From contig JAQWWH010000096.1 of the NCBI GenBank assembly GCA_029255105.1, positions 1 through 54,677 of the forward strand: a stretch of DNA of 54,677 nt, in the 5' to 3' direction. Source of the stretch: Flavimaricola sp. (GTDB taxonomy: Bacteria; Pseudomonadota; Alphaproteobacteria; Rhodobacterales; Rhodobacteraceae). Both the position numbers and the translations under genes were made by a program. This document shows positions 17,587-26,535 of the stretch, piece after piece (the first letter of the stretch is position 1; every line of letters starts with the position of its first letter). A model generated the notes under the pieces. The model did no database searches and was not told the DNA's origin. It saw only the letters and a list, made by a program, of their open reading frames with translations.

Positions 17587-18561
17587 TCAATTGGCAAGCG
17601 AAACAAGGTGTGCGGCGCATCCGGTGAGGGCGGCATAGTCGTCCTCGATCACGCCGACGCCAAAGTTGCTCATGAACCCGGCAAAGCGGCCCTTGTCGCG
17701 GAAAGCCTCAACAAACCCGTAATCGCCAAGGTAAGGGGCAAAGGCCTGCGACACGCCACCCACAAGGTAGACACCGCCAAAGGGCAGCTGGATCAGAGCA
17801 AGGTTTCCGGCCACCGAGCCAAGCATGCGGGTAAAGACGGTGGCGGCCTTGGTTGCGCGGGCGTCGGTCCCCTGAGCACAGGCTTCCATGATCTCACTTG
17901 CCTTCGCCTCGCGGGGGTCGTCGGCCTCTTCGCCCAGCCAGGCGTAGACCCGTTCAAGGCCGCGCCCGGACAGAACGTCCTCGACCGATGGAAACCCATG
18001 GGCCGTGGCGACATAGTTGCACAGGCGCATGTCCTGTTCGGTCTGAACCGGCAGATTGACGTGGCCACTCTCAGAGGGGGTGACCAGCCGCCCTGCGCCG
18101 GTCTCAAAGACCGGAGCCGCGTTAAAACCTGTGCCCACCCCGATCACGAGTTTTGCCGCGTTTTCAGAGGCTTCGGGGAAGGGAATGACGGTGCGGATCT
18201 TGTCGGCGTCGATATGGCCAAGGGCATGGCCCTGCGCCTGAAGATCGTTCAGCAGGGCCACCCGTTCGGCCCCTGTGGCCCGGATCAGGGTCGTCTTGTC
18301 GATGGTCCAGTCAAGGTTGGTCATCGTCGCCCGTCCGTCCCGGACCGGACCTGCGACGGCCACGCAGGTCGCGGCGGGATCAACGTTGTCTTCGTCCGCG
18401 ATATAGCGGCGCAGAACAGATTCGAGACCCGGATATTCGCTGTTGCTGTAGCGGCGGATGGTCTGGGACAGCACTTTGCGCCCATCGGCCAATGCGACAC
18501 GGGTGTTGGTGCCGCCGATGTCGGCGACCAGGGAAAGAGTGTTGGCGGGATGGGCCATCAT
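17587..18561 (-). CDS. glk: Glucokinase
   Basis: ATP-dependent glucokinase of 324 aa that converts cytoplasmic glucose to glucose 6-phosphate. The phosphate-1 motif LVADIGGTNTRVALADG is near the N-terminus, and LNDLQAQGHALG and VIGVGTGFNAAP mark the substrate and adenosine regions; GHVNLP matches the bacterial Glk family. It is the third gene of the leftward lacI-bgl-glk unit, 26 bp after the glucosidase stop. In this module it captures the glucose released by the two glucosidases. AAGGAACAC precedes the ATG. Confidence 0.94.
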   Translation of the reverse strand: MMAHPANTLSLVADIGGTNTRVALADGRKVLSQTIRRYSNSEYPGLESVLRRYIADEDNVDPAATCVAVAGPVRDGRATMTNLDWTIDKTTLIRATGAERVALLNDLQAQGHALGHIDADKIRTVIPFPEASENAAKLVIGVGTGFNAAPVFETGAGRLVTPSESGHVNLPVQTEQDMRLCNYVATAHGFPSVEDVLSGRGLERVYAWLGEEADDPREAKASEIMEACAQGTDARATKAATVFTRMLGSVAGNLALIQLPFGGVYLVGGVSQAFAPYLGDYGFVEAFRDKGRFAGFMSNFGVGVIEDDYAALTGCAAHLVSLAN

Positions 18562-18587
18562 GTGTTCCTTGGATCCTTCGCGCCGGG

Positions 18588-19913
18588 CTATCGGGCCAGC
18601 GCTGCTTTGATCGCGTGATAGGATGCTTTGGGCGTGCGCTTCAAGGTTTCAAAGTCGACATGGACGATCCCGAACCGCTTCTCATAGCCCAGCGCCCATT
18701 CGTAATTGTCCATCAGCGACCAGTAGAAAAAGCCTTGCACATTCGCCCCGTCCTCGATCGCGCGAAGGGTGGCCCTCATGTGGTCGCTGACAAAGGCGGT
18801 CCGCTCTGGGTCGTAGACGGCGCCGTTTTCGACGTGATCGTCCCAGGCCATGCCATTCTCGGTGACAAAAATGGGCAGGTCGCCGACGTAGTCCCGGGCC
18901 ATGCGTGTCAGGAAATGATGCAGACCGTCGGGAAAGATCTCCCAGCCCATCTGGGTTTTGGGCAGGGGGCCCGACACCGGCTTCAGCGATGGCCAGGGCA
19001 TTGTCGGATCGGGCACGTAAAGGCCGCGGGTATAATAGTTGACCCCCAACCAATCGAGCGGCTTGTTGATCAGCGCCATGTCGTCCTGCCAGCCTTCGGG
19101 CATGTATTTGCCCAGCCCGTTCAGCACTTCCTCGGGGTAGGTGCCTTTGGTGATCGCTTCGATGAACCACCTGTTGAAGATGGCGTCCTGTACCTGTGCC
19201 GCCTCAATCGAGCCTGCACTGTCGTCGGCGGGCAGGGCCCGGTCAAAGTTCAGCACGATCCCAAGGTTCTTTTGCCCCATGTCGCGCAACCGCTCCATCA
19301 TCGCGCCGTGGGCGAGGTTGACGTGGTGCATCGCCCGGGCGGTGGCGCGAATATCGCGCTGGCCGGGGGCGTGGTGACCAAGGAAGTGGGACAGGAACGA
19401 CACGCACCAGGGTTCGTTGATCGTGGCGACCGAATGGACGCGGTCGCCGATCCGGCGGGTGATCACTTCGGTATAGTCGGCGATCCAGCGGGCCACGTCG
19501 CGGTTGGTCCAGCCGCCAAGGTCCGCAAGCGCCGATGGCATTTCCCAATGGTAAAGGGTCTGGAACGGCTTGAGCCCGCGTTCCAGCATCCCGTCGACGA
19601 GGCGGTCGTAGTAGTCGAGCCCCTCTTGGTTCACCTGTCCGCGGCCCTTAGGCATGACCCGCGCCCATGAGGTTGAGAAACGGTAGCCGTCAAAGCCCGC
19701 CTCCTTGAGGATGTCGAGGTCGCCTTCGTACATGTGGTAATGGTCACAGGCCCGGTCGCCGTTTTCGGCCCGCACGACATTGCCCGGCGTGGCTGAAAAG
19801 GTGTCCCAATGCGTAGACCCAGCCCCGCCAAAGGCGTGTCCTTCGATCTGATACGCCGCCGTTGCCGCCCCAAAGACAAAGCCTTCGGGGAAATCGGTGC
19901 GTTTGAAGTCCAT
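18588..19913 (-). CDS. bglA: Beta-glucosidase, glycoside hydrolase family 1
   Basis: Cytoplasmic retaining glycosidase of 441 aa, the normal GH1 length. The acid/base glutamate is in TINEPW, the nucleophile in FVTENGMAW, and the N-terminal FVFGAATAAYQIEG matches the family start. Specificity within GH1 cannot be told (cellobiose, other beta-glucosides). I placed the start at 19913, where GAGGAC lies at good distance inside the end of the lacI gene; a TTG at 19931 is less likely. It lies 4 bp after the regulator stop and before glk, in the divergent half of the agl module, so it is expected to be controlled by the same repressor. Confidence 0.93.
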   Translation of the reverse strand: MDFKRTDFPEGFVFGAATAAYQIEGHAFGGAGSTHWDTFSATPGNVVRAENGDRACDHYHMYEGDLDILKEAGFDGYRFSTSWARVMPKGRGQVNQEGLDYYDRLVDGMLERGLKPFQTLYHWEMPSALADLGGWTNRDVARWIADYTEVITRRIGDRVHSVATINEPWCVSFLSHFLGHHAPGQRDIRATARAMHHVNLAHGAMMERLRDMGQKNLGIVLNFDRALPADDSAGSIEAAQVQDAIFNRWFIEAITKGTYPEEVLNGLGKYMPEGWQDDMALINKPLDWLGVNYYTRGLYVPDPTMPWPSLKPVSGPLPKTQMGWEIFPDGLHHFLTRMARDYVGDLPIFVTENGMAWDDHVENGAVYDPERTAFVSDHMRATLRAIEDGANVQGFFYWSLMDNYEWALGYEKRFGIVHVDFETLKRTPKASYHAIKAALAR

Positions 19914-19917
19914 TGGT

Positions 19918-20961
19918 CTAGTCCTCGGCAAATGCCCTGACGGGGGCGGGTCCGGTGGATCGTCCCACCCTCAGTTCGGCTTCGAGCAACACCTGCTCTG
20001 GCGCGGCCTTTGGGTCATTTATCCTTGCGATCAGCATTTCCGCAAGCCTGCGACCCGCTTCGCGGACCGAGGACCGGGTGGCGGTAAAAATTGGGATCTC
20101 GTCCCCGTTGGGCAGATAGGACAGAGCGTCGTCATGAGTGATGACCGATACATCCCGCCCCATGATCAGCCCCGCTTCTTCGATTGCGCGGCGAACCCCG
20201 ATTGCGCTGATGATGGAGGACACCAGAAAGGCGGTTGGAGCATCATGTGCCTTGAGCATTTTTGACGCGGCGCGGTAGCCGTATTCCTCGGTCATTTCCT
20301 CGGAATGCATGAATTCTGACACGACGGGTATTTTGCGGGCTGCCATCGCTTCGGCAAAGCCGTGTCGGCGGCGATAGGCAAAATCCATGGCCTCGTTCCC
20401 GTTGATCAGTGCGATCCGTCGGTGGCCAAGATCAAGCAGGAAGTCCGTCGCCCGACGAAAGGCCGAACGGTTGTTCACGTCGAGCCAGCAGTAAGGCTCA
20501 TTTTGGCCCGAGGCCCGGCCATGAACCGCAAAGGGTAGGCCGATCTCGTTCAAAAAGCTGATTCGGCTGTCGTTCATTGAGGGGGCATGCAGGATCACCC
20601 CGTCGACGGCCGCCCGCGCCTTGAGGTTGCGGTAGACGTTCGATTCGTTGCCATCCTCGACGATGGTAAGGACCATTTCGAATCCATGCCGCGTATAGGC
20701 CGTCGCAGCCCCCGCGATGAAGTCAGCGAATACCGGATTAACCATCTCGTGCTTGGTCGCCATCGGAATGACGTGACCGATGGCCATGGCCTGGCCGGTA
20801 GCGAGACTTTTGGCACGGGTATTCGGCGTGTAGCTGTGTTTCAGCGCGGCCAATTCCACCCGTTCCCTCGTGGCCGCCGACACCTCAGGATAGCCGTTCA
20901 GCGCCCGGCTGACGGTGGTTTGGCTTAGGCCAAGAATGGAGGATAATTCCTTGAGGTTCAT
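19918..20961 (-). CDS. aglR: LacI-family regulator of the alpha-glucoside genes (AglR-like)
   Basis: Repressor of 347 aa with an N-terminal helix-turn-helix (MNLKELSSILGLSQTTVSRAL), a hinge near residues 45-60 and a periplasmic-binding-protein-like sensor domain. It is divergent from aglE, as in the Sinorhizobium agl locus, so the symbol is given by position and family. Its likely operator, a palindrome centred on GCGC, occurs both just downstream of its own promoter and overlapping the aglE -35. The ATG at 20961 is used; a TTG at 20979 would place the operator inside the gene. No good ribosome site is seen before the ATG. Confidence 0.88.
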   Translation of the reverse strand: MNLKELSSILGLSQTTVSRALNGYPEVSAATRERVELAALKHSYTPNTRAKSLATGQAMAIGHVIPMATKHEMVNPVFADFIAGAATAYTRHGFEMVLTIVEDGNESNVYRNLKARAAVDGVILHAPSMNDSRISFLNEIGLPFAVHGRASGQNEPYCWLDVNNRSAFRRATDFLLDLGHRRIALINGNEAMDFAYRRRHGFAEAMAARKIPVVSEFMHSEEMTEEYGYRAASKMLKAHDAPTAFLVSSIISAIGVRRAIEEAGLIMGRDVSVITHDDALSYLPNGDEIPIFTATRSSVREAGRRLAEMLIARINDPKAAPEQVLLEAELRVGRSTGPAPVRAFAED

Positions 20962-20977
20962 AGAAGTTGGTCTAACC

Positions 20978-20987
20978 AAAGCGCTTT
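20978..20987. promoter_or_regulatory. LacI-type operator in the lacI leader
   Basis: AAAGCGCTTT, a perfect 10-bp palindrome with the central CG step typical of LacI-family sites. It lies about 7-16 nt downstream of the predicted lacI start of transcription, so bound repressor would block its own transcript. The same core recurs at 21140-21151. Confidence 0.75.
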
Positions 20988-21000
20988 CAATTTCGGGCTT

Positions 21001-21029
21001 ATCCTAGCGACCGACGGTCGCCCCGTCAA
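21001..21029 (-). promoter_or_regulatory. Promoter of the lacI-bgl-glk unit
   Basis: On the minus strand TTGACG (21029-21024) and TAGGAT (21006-21001) are separated by exactly 17 bp. Transcription would begin near 20994, just before the operator. The spacer contains a perfect 15-bp palindrome, GCGACCG-A-CGGTCGC (21007-21021). Confidence 0.65.
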
Positions 21030-21139
21030 AGGGCAGATGACCCTGCGTAAATGCTGCACCTGCAAAATATTGTGACTTTTGAAGGTATTGCGGATGCGAG
21101 ATTGACAGCGCTGAAATTCTGAGCGACTTTTGCGCCATC

Positions 21140-21177
21140 CAAAGCGCTTTGATAAGTCACAGCGCCTGAGATATCAT
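21140..21177 (+). promoter_or_regulatory. aglE promoter with overlapping LacI-type operator
   Basis: TTGATA (21149-21154) and TATCAT (21172-21177) are spaced by 17 bp, a good sigma-70-type promoter with a start near 21184. The operator CAAAGCGCTTTG (21140-21151), a perfect 12-bp palindrome, overlaps the -35 box, so repressor binding would exclude RNA polymerase. Confidence 0.75.
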
Positions 21178-21215
21178 GAGCAACGCGGGTAGACCGCGTG
21201 ACTGGGAGGAAATCC

Positions 21216-22574
21216 ATGAAGAAGACACTACTTGCCGGGTCGGCCATTGCTGCCTTGACCGCAGGCGCTGCATTTGCCGAAGGGCACCTTGCCTTTGCCC
21301 CGGGTGACGGCGATTTCAGCTGGGACAGCTATGACGCCTATGTCGCCAGCGCACCGGATCTGTCCGGTCAGACCCTGACCATCGCAGGCCCCTGGCTGTC
21401 GCCCGAGGCCGAAATCTTTGACAGCATGCTGGCCTATTTCGAGGCCGCCACCGGCGTTGAAGCCACCTACACCGGTTCCGACAGCTTTGAGCAGCAGATC
21501 GTGATCGACGCCGAGGCCGGCAGCCCGCCGAACATCGCCGTGTTCCCGCAGCCCGGTCTGGCCGCCACCATGGCCGCACAAGGCCTTTTGTCGCCCATCG
21601 GTGACGACGTGGCCGCCTGGGTTTCCGAAAACTACGCCGCTGGCCCGTCCTGGGTCGATCTGGGCACCTACGCCGACGAAAACGGCGAAAACCAGATGTA
21701 CGGCTTTTTCTTCAACGTGAACGTCAAGTCGCTGGTCTGGTACAGCCCCGAGAACTTTGAAGATGCCGGCTACGAAGTGCCGACCTCCATGGAAGACCTC
21801 ATCGCGCTGTCCGAGCAGATCATCGCAGACGGTGAGACACCGTGGTGCATCGGTTTGGGTTCGGGTGCCGCGACCGGCTGGCCGGCCACGGACTGGGTCG
21901 AAGACATCATGCTGCGCACCCAGACCCCCGAGGTCTATGACGGCTGGGTCACCAACGAGATCCCGTTCAACGATCCGCGCATCATCGAGGCGATCGATAC
22001 CTTTGGCATGTTCGCCAAGAACGACGCCATGGTGTCCGGTGGTGCCGGTGCTGTCGCTTCGACCGACTTCCGTGACAGCCCCACCGGCATGTTCACATCT
22101 CCGCCCCAGTGCTACATGCACCGTCAGGCATCGTTCGCATCGGCCTTCTTCCCCGATGACGTTGTCGTTGGCGAAGATGCGGACTTCTTCTACTTCCCGT
22201 CCTTCTCTGAAAAGGACCTGGGCAACCCGGTTCTGGGCGGCGGCACTCTGATGGCCGTGACGGATGCAAACGACGCATCTGCCGCGTTCATGGAGTTCCT
22301 CAAGACACCGATCGCGCATGAGATCATGATGGCGCAGACCGGCTTCCTCACACCGCACTCCGGCGTGAACCTCGACACCTACAAAGACGGCGTGCTGCGC
22401 GGCCAGGGCGAAATCCTGCTCAACGCAACCACCTTCCGCTTTGACGGCTCTGACCTGATGCCGGGTGCCATTGGTGCCGGCAGCTTCTGGACCGGTATGG
22501 TCGACTACGTCGGTGGTGCATCCGCCGAAGACGTCGCCACCGCTATCCAGGACAGCTGGGACGCGATTAAGTAA
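21216..22574 (+). CDS. aglE: Alpha-glucoside ABC transporter, substrate-binding protein
   Basis: Periplasmic binding protein of 452 aa, family 1 (maltose type). Residues 1-21 form a clear signal peptide (MKKTLLAGSAIAALTAGAAFA). The mature part has the LTIAGPWLSPEAEIF start, a YTGSDSFEQQI segment, and the FFFNVNVKSLVWYSPE region typical of AglE. The start at 21216 has GGGAGG at ideal spacing. It is first in aglEFGAK and is followed by a 12-bp hairpin that may raise its expression above that of the permeases. Expected ligands are maltose, trehalose, sucrose or related alpha-glucosides, from family knowledge. Confidence 0.93.
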   Translation: MKKTLLAGSAIAALTAGAAFAEGHLAFAPGDGDFSWDSYDAYVASAPDLSGQTLTIAGPWLSPEAEIFDSMLAYFEAATGVEATYTGSDSFEQQIVIDAEAGSPPNIAVFPQPGLAATMAAQGLLSPIGDDVAAWVSENYAAGPSWVDLGTYADENGENQMYGFFFNVNVKSLVWYSPENFEDAGYEVPTSMEDLIALSEQIIADGETPWCIGLGSGAATGWPATDWVEDIMLRTQTPEVYDGWVTNEIPFNDPRIIEAIDTFGMFAKNDAMVSGGAGAVASTDFRDSPTGMFTSPPQCYMHRQASFASAFFPDDVVVGEDADFFYFPSFSEKDLGNPVLGGGTLMAVTDANDASAAFMEFLKTPIAHEIMMAQTGFLTPHSGVNLDTYKDGVLRGQGEILLNATTFRFDGSDLMPGAIGAGSFWTGMVDYVGGASAEDVATAIQDSWDAIK

Positions 22575-22596
22575 GGCCTGACCGCCACTAAGATCT

Positions 22597-22624
22597 GAAT
22601 GGCCCCGCCAGCGCGGGGCCATTC
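22597..22624 (+). other. Stable hairpin between aglE and aglF
   Basis: A perfect 12-bp stem (left arm GAATGGCCCCGC) with a four-base CAGC loop, 22 bp after the aglE stop and 33 bp before aglF. No T run follows, so it is more likely an mRNA-stabilising or partial-attenuation element than a full terminator. Such structures are common after binding-protein genes of ABC importers. Confidence 0.75.
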
Positions 22625-22657
22625 ATCCATATCGGGATCTGTTCTGGGGAGGGGGCC

Positions 22658-23665
22658 ATGAATCCGGCACTACAGGGTTTACTGATGATCATCATCGGCG
22701 TGGGAGGATGCGTTGGCTACTTCTACGGCGCCAATGTCTTCCTCGACAAAGTTCTCTATCCGGCCAGTGGGCCGAATGCCGGGCGCAACATAAACCGCGC
22801 CAACATGATCCGCCCTTGGGTCTTTCTGTTCCCCGCAATGGCCGCTCTGGGCCTCTACCTTGCCTATCCGGTGGTCGAAACGCTTCGGATGAGCTTTACC
22901 GAGCGTCTGTCGGGAGGCCGCGAACAGTTCGTCGGCTTTGACAACTACAGCCAGATGTTTGGCGAACCGAAGTTCCGCGAAGCGCTGCGCAACAACATGC
23001 TCTGGCTGATCATCGTGCCGGCCATGTCCACGGCCCTTGGCCTGCTGGCCGCGCAGCTGACCGACCGGATCCGGTGGGGCAACATCGCCAAATCCATCAT
23101 CTTCATGCCGATGGCGATCTCGTTCGTCGGCGCTGCCGTTATCTTCAAGCTGATTTACGAGGCCCGGCCCATTGATGTGCAGCAGATCGGCGTCCTGAAC
23201 GCGGTCTATATGCAACTGGGCGGGGCAGAGCCGCAGCAGTGGCTGACCATCCCGCTTTGGAACAACCTGTTCCTGATGGTTGTCCTGGTCTGGATTCAGA
23301 CTGGTTTCGCAATGGTGATCCTGTCCGCCGCCCTGCGCGGCATCCCCGAGGAAACGATCGAGGCCGCGATCATTGACGGGGCCAACCCGTTTCAGATTTT
23401 CTTCAAGATCAAGGTGCCGCAGATCATGGGCACGATCGTTGTCGTCTGGACCACGATCACCATTACCGTGCTCAAGGTCTTTGACATCGTGTTCGCCATG
23501 ACCAACGGGCAATGGGAAACGCAGGTTCTGGCCAACTACATGTACGACAAGATGTTTCGCGCCAATGACTGGGGCATGGGCTCGGCCGCTGCCATGGTCA
23601 TCATGCTCTTGGTCATGCCGATCCTGGTCTGGAACGTCTACAACGCCCGCAAGGAGATGCGCTGA
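22658..23665 (+). CDS. aglF: Alpha-glucoside ABC transporter, permease 1
   Basis: Inner-membrane permease of 335 aa (MalF type). An extra N-terminal helix (LLMIIIGVGGCVGYFYGANVF) precedes the usual six transmembrane segments, as in AglF. The EAA loop that docks with the ATPase is at EETIEAAIIDGANPFQIFFK, with the following glycine shifted as often seen. It has GGGGAGG upstream of the ATG. Its stop overlaps the aglG start by one base (TGATG), which couples their translation and fits a heterodimer. Confidence 0.93.
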   Translation: MNPALQGLLMIIIGVGGCVGYFYGANVFLDKVLYPASGPNAGRNINRANMIRPWVFLFPAMAALGLYLAYPVVETLRMSFTERLSGGREQFVGFDNYSQMFGEPKFREALRNNMLWLIIVPAMSTALGLLAAQLTDRIRWGNIAKSIIFMPMAISFVGAAVIFKLIYEARPIDVQQIGVLNAVYMQLGGAEPQQWLTIPLWNNLFLMVVLVWIQTGFAMVILSAALRGIPEETIEAAIIDGANPFQIFFKIKVPQIMGTIVVVWTTITITVLKVFDIVFAMTNGQWETQVLANYMYDKMFRANDWGMGSAAAMVIMLLVMPILVWNVYNARKEMR

Positions 23666-24840
23666 TGGACTCGATCGCTGGCAAAAAGTCCGGGCTGACC
23701 TGGGCTGTCCACATCTCGGTCGCGGCTTTGGTCCTTTTGTGGATATTTCCGACCCTTGGTCTGTTCGTGTCTTCGTTCCGGACCGGTGATCAGATCACCG
23801 CATCCGGCTGGTGGAAGGCGCTTTTCCCGTCCGAGCAGAACGAACAGTTCCGCGCCGCTGACCCCGAAGACAACCGCGAGCTGATCGACGGCGTCTATGT
23901 CGTTGCGGGCAACGTCTATGTCGAGGCTGGCAAGGTAGACGATCCGGCGGATGTGGCTGCCGACGTCAGCGCCTGGGGCGTGTCCTCACGCGAGATCAGC
24001 GCCTATGCCCCCGGCGAAACCGCCGACATGGGCGAGGGGGAGACGATGACCGTTCAGGCGAACGGGGATTACGTTTGGTTGGGCAGTGACGAACAGATCT
24101 CGGGCCGGGCGCCGCGCATCTTTGTCACCGCCCTCAGCCCGCCGGACTTTACCCTGCAAAACTATAATAACGTCCTGTTCGACCCGGCCAACCGGGAAGG
24201 GATGACCAAGGCGTTCTTCAATACGCTGACGGTGACGATCCCGGCGACGATCATTCCGATCCTCATCGCGGCCTTTGCGGCCTATGCCCTTGCCTGGATG
24301 GACTTTCCGGGGCGGGCGCTGCTGATCGCGGCGGTCGTGGGCCTATTGGTGGTGCCATTGCAATTGGCGCTTATCCCGCTGTTGAAGATCCACAACGATA
24401 TCGGGATTGGTAAGGGGTACCTGGGGGTCTGGCTGGCGCACACCGGCTTTGGCCTGCCTTTGGCGATCTATTTGTTGCGCAATTATATGGTAGGTCTGCC
24501 AAAGGACATCATCGAGAATGCCAAGGTAGACGGGGCAACCGACTTTCAGATCTTTACCAAGATCATCCTGCCTTTGTCCTTCCCGGCATTGGCCTCATTC
24601 GCCATCTTCCAGTTCTTGTGGACCTGGAACGACCTTCTGGTGGCCATGGTGTTCCTGATCGACAGTTCGGGCGAAACAACGGTCATGACCCGCCAGATCG
24701 TTGAGCTTTTGGGCACCAGAGGGGGCGATTGGGAAATTCTGGCGACCTCTGCCTTTGTCTCTATTGCAGTTCCGCTTGGTGTGTTCTTTGCCATGCAGAA
24801 GTATCTGGTACGGGGTCTTCTCGCCGGATCGGTCAAGTAG
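23665..24840 (+). CDS. aglG: Alpha-glucoside ABC transporter, permease 2
   Basis: Inner-membrane permease of 391 aa (MalG type). Six transmembrane segments are visible. Between TM1 and TM2 there is a periplasmic insertion of more than 100 residues (about 40-160) rich in acidic residues, as in AglG proteins but not in short MalG. The EAA loop is PKDIIENAKVDGATDFQIFTK near residue 280. It overlaps aglF by one base and is followed by aglA after 8 bp. Confidence 0.93.
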   Translation: MDSIAGKKSGLTWAVHISVAALVLLWIFPTLGLFVSSFRTGDQITASGWWKALFPSEQNEQFRAADPEDNRELIDGVYVVAGNVYVEAGKVDDPADVAADVSAWGVSSREISAYAPGETADMGEGETMTVQANGDYVWLGSDEQISGRAPRIFVTALSPPDFTLQNYNNVLFDPANREGMTKAFFNTLTVTIPATIIPILIAAFAAYALAWMDFPGRALLIAAVVGLLVVPLQLALIPLLKIHNDIGIGKGYLGVWLAHTGFGLPLAIYLLRNYMVGLPKDIIENAKVDGATDFQIFTKIILPLSFPALASFAIFQFLWTWNDLLVAMVFLIDSSGETTVMTRQIVELLGTRGGDWEILATSAFVSIAVPLGVFFAMQKYLVRGLLAGSVK

Positions 24841-24848
24841 GAGGCTGC

Positions 24849-26507
24849 ATGAATTTGGCAGTTAAGGACGCGCCCGCGGGCGCACAGGAAGTGGCATCGG
24901 AATGGTGGCGGGGGGCGGTGATCTATCAGATCTATCCGCGCAGCTATCAGGACAGCAACGGGGACGGGATCGGCGACCTGGCCGGGATCGTGTCACGGCT
25001 GCCCTATATCGCCTCGCTTGGCGTCGATGCGATATGGATCAGCCCGTTCTTTACCTCGCCCATGAAGGACTTTGGCTACGACGTCAGCGACTATTGCGAC
25101 GTCGATCCGATGTTCGGAACGCTGGCCGATTTTGACGCGGTGGTGGCCAAGGCGCACGACCTGGGCGTCAAGGTCATGATCGACCTGGTTCTGTCCCACA
25201 CCGCCGAGGCCCATCCATGGTTCGAGGAAAGCCGCGCCAACAAGACCAATCCCAAGGCAGATTGGTACGTCTGGGCCGAGGCCAAGCCGGACGGGTCGCC
25301 CCCCAACAACTGGTTGTCGATCTTTGGCGGCTCTGCCTGGCAGTGGGACGGGCGTCGGATGCAGTATTATCTGCACAACTTCCTCACCAGCCAGCCTGAC
25401 CTGAACTTTCACAACCCCGATGTCGTCGAGGCGCTGTTGGATGTAGAGCGGTTCTGGCTGAAGCGGGGGGTGGACGGGTTCCGGCTTGATACCATCAACT
25501 TCTACTACGCCGATGCCCAGTTGCGCGACAATCCCGCACTGCCGCCCGAGCGGCGCAACGACAGCATTGCGCCCAGCGTGAACCCCTATAACTGGCAAGA
25601 GCACATCTACTCAAAGAACCAGCCGGAAAACCTTGAATTTCTGCGCAAATTCCGGGCCGAGCTGAACCCCTACAACGCCGCCGCCGTGGGCGAGGTGGGC
25701 GATGCCCAGCGCGGGCTTGAGATCATGGCCGAATATACCTCGGGCGGGGATAAGGTGCAGATGTGCTACCCGTTCGAACTGTTGCAGCCCGCCCGGCTCA
25801 CCGCGGGTGGACTGGCGGATGTGACCGAGCGGTTGGAGCAATCGGCCCCCGACGCCTGGCCCTGCTGGGCCTATTCCAACCACGACGTTACCCGCCACAT
25901 CACCCGCTGGGGCCTGAGCGACGCGGCCGCCCGGCTATATGCGACGCTGCTCATGTGCATGCGCGGCTCTGTTTGCCTCTATCAGGGCGAAGAGTTGGGA
26001 TTGCCCGAGGCCGATGTGCCCTTCGAGGATTTGCAGGACCCCTACGGCATCCAGTTCTGGCCCGAATACAAGGGCCGCGATGGATGCCGGACACCGATGG
26101 TCTGGGAACAATCCAACCTCAACGGCGGATTTTCCGATGCCCGCCCCTGGCTTCCGGTGTCGAGCCGGCATCTGGGCCGGGCTGTCGGGGTGCAACTGGA
26201 CGACGCAGGGTCAATGCTGAACCATTACCGCGCCGTGATCGCGCTGCGCCACACCCATGCGGCCTTGGCCAGTGGAGAGCTGCGCGATCTGTCGTTCGAG
26301 GCGGACGTGGTCTGCTTTACCCGGACCGATCCGTCGGGGGATGTGTTCTGCGCCTTCAACATGGGCGAGACACCGGTGCAATTCGCCATGCCTGATGGCC
26401 GCTGGACGCCAACCGGCGCGGCGGTGGGGGCGGTTACGGCGGATGCGGACGGGATCGCAAGGCTCGGGGCCTGGCAATGCTGCCTTGCCGTGGTGGCGCC
26501 GGAATAA
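24849..26507 (+). CDS. aglA: Alpha-glucosidase, glycoside hydrolase family 13
   Basis: Cytoplasmic GH13 enzyme of 552 aa that splits alpha-glucosides brought in by AglEFGK. It begins with a [20 protein letters not shown] strand. The nucleophile region is [11 protein letters not shown], the acid/base region [10 protein letters not shown], and the third carboxylate is in YSNHDVTRH; the family's [14 protein letters not shown] segment is also present. No signal peptide. The start at 24849 has AGGAGG upstream; a longer reading that begins inside aglG is not credible. It lies between the permeases and the ATPase, the order known from the Sinorhizobium agl operon. Confidence 0.94.
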   Translation: MNLAVKDAPAGAQEVASEWWRGAVIYQIYPRSYQDSNGDGIGDLAGIVSRLPYIASLGVDAIWISPFFTSPMKDFGYDVSDYCDVDPMFGTLADFDAVVAKAHDLGVKVMIDLVLSHTAEAHPWFEESRANKTNPKADWYVWAEAKPDGSPPNNWLSIFGGSAWQWDGRRMQYYLHNFLTSQPDLNFHNPDVVEALLDVERFWLKRGVDGFRLDTINFYYADAQLRDNPALPPERRNDSIAPSVNPYNWQEHIYSKNQPENLEFLRKFRAELNPYNAAAVGEVGDAQRGLEIMAEYTSGGDKVQMCYPFELLQPARLTAGGLADVTERLEQSAPDAWPCWAYSNHDVTRHITRWGLSDAAARLYATLLMCMRGSVCLYQGEELGLPEADVPFEDLQDPYGIQFWPEYKGRDGCRTPMVWEQSNLNGGFSDARPWLPVSSRHLGRAVGVQLDDAGSMLNHYRAVIALRHTHAALASGELRDLSFEADVVCFTRTDPSGDVFCAFNMGETPVQFAMPDGRWTPTGAAVGAVTADADGIARLGAWQCCLAVVAPE

Positions 26508-26535
26508 CGAGAACAAGGACGAGGGAGGAACGACC

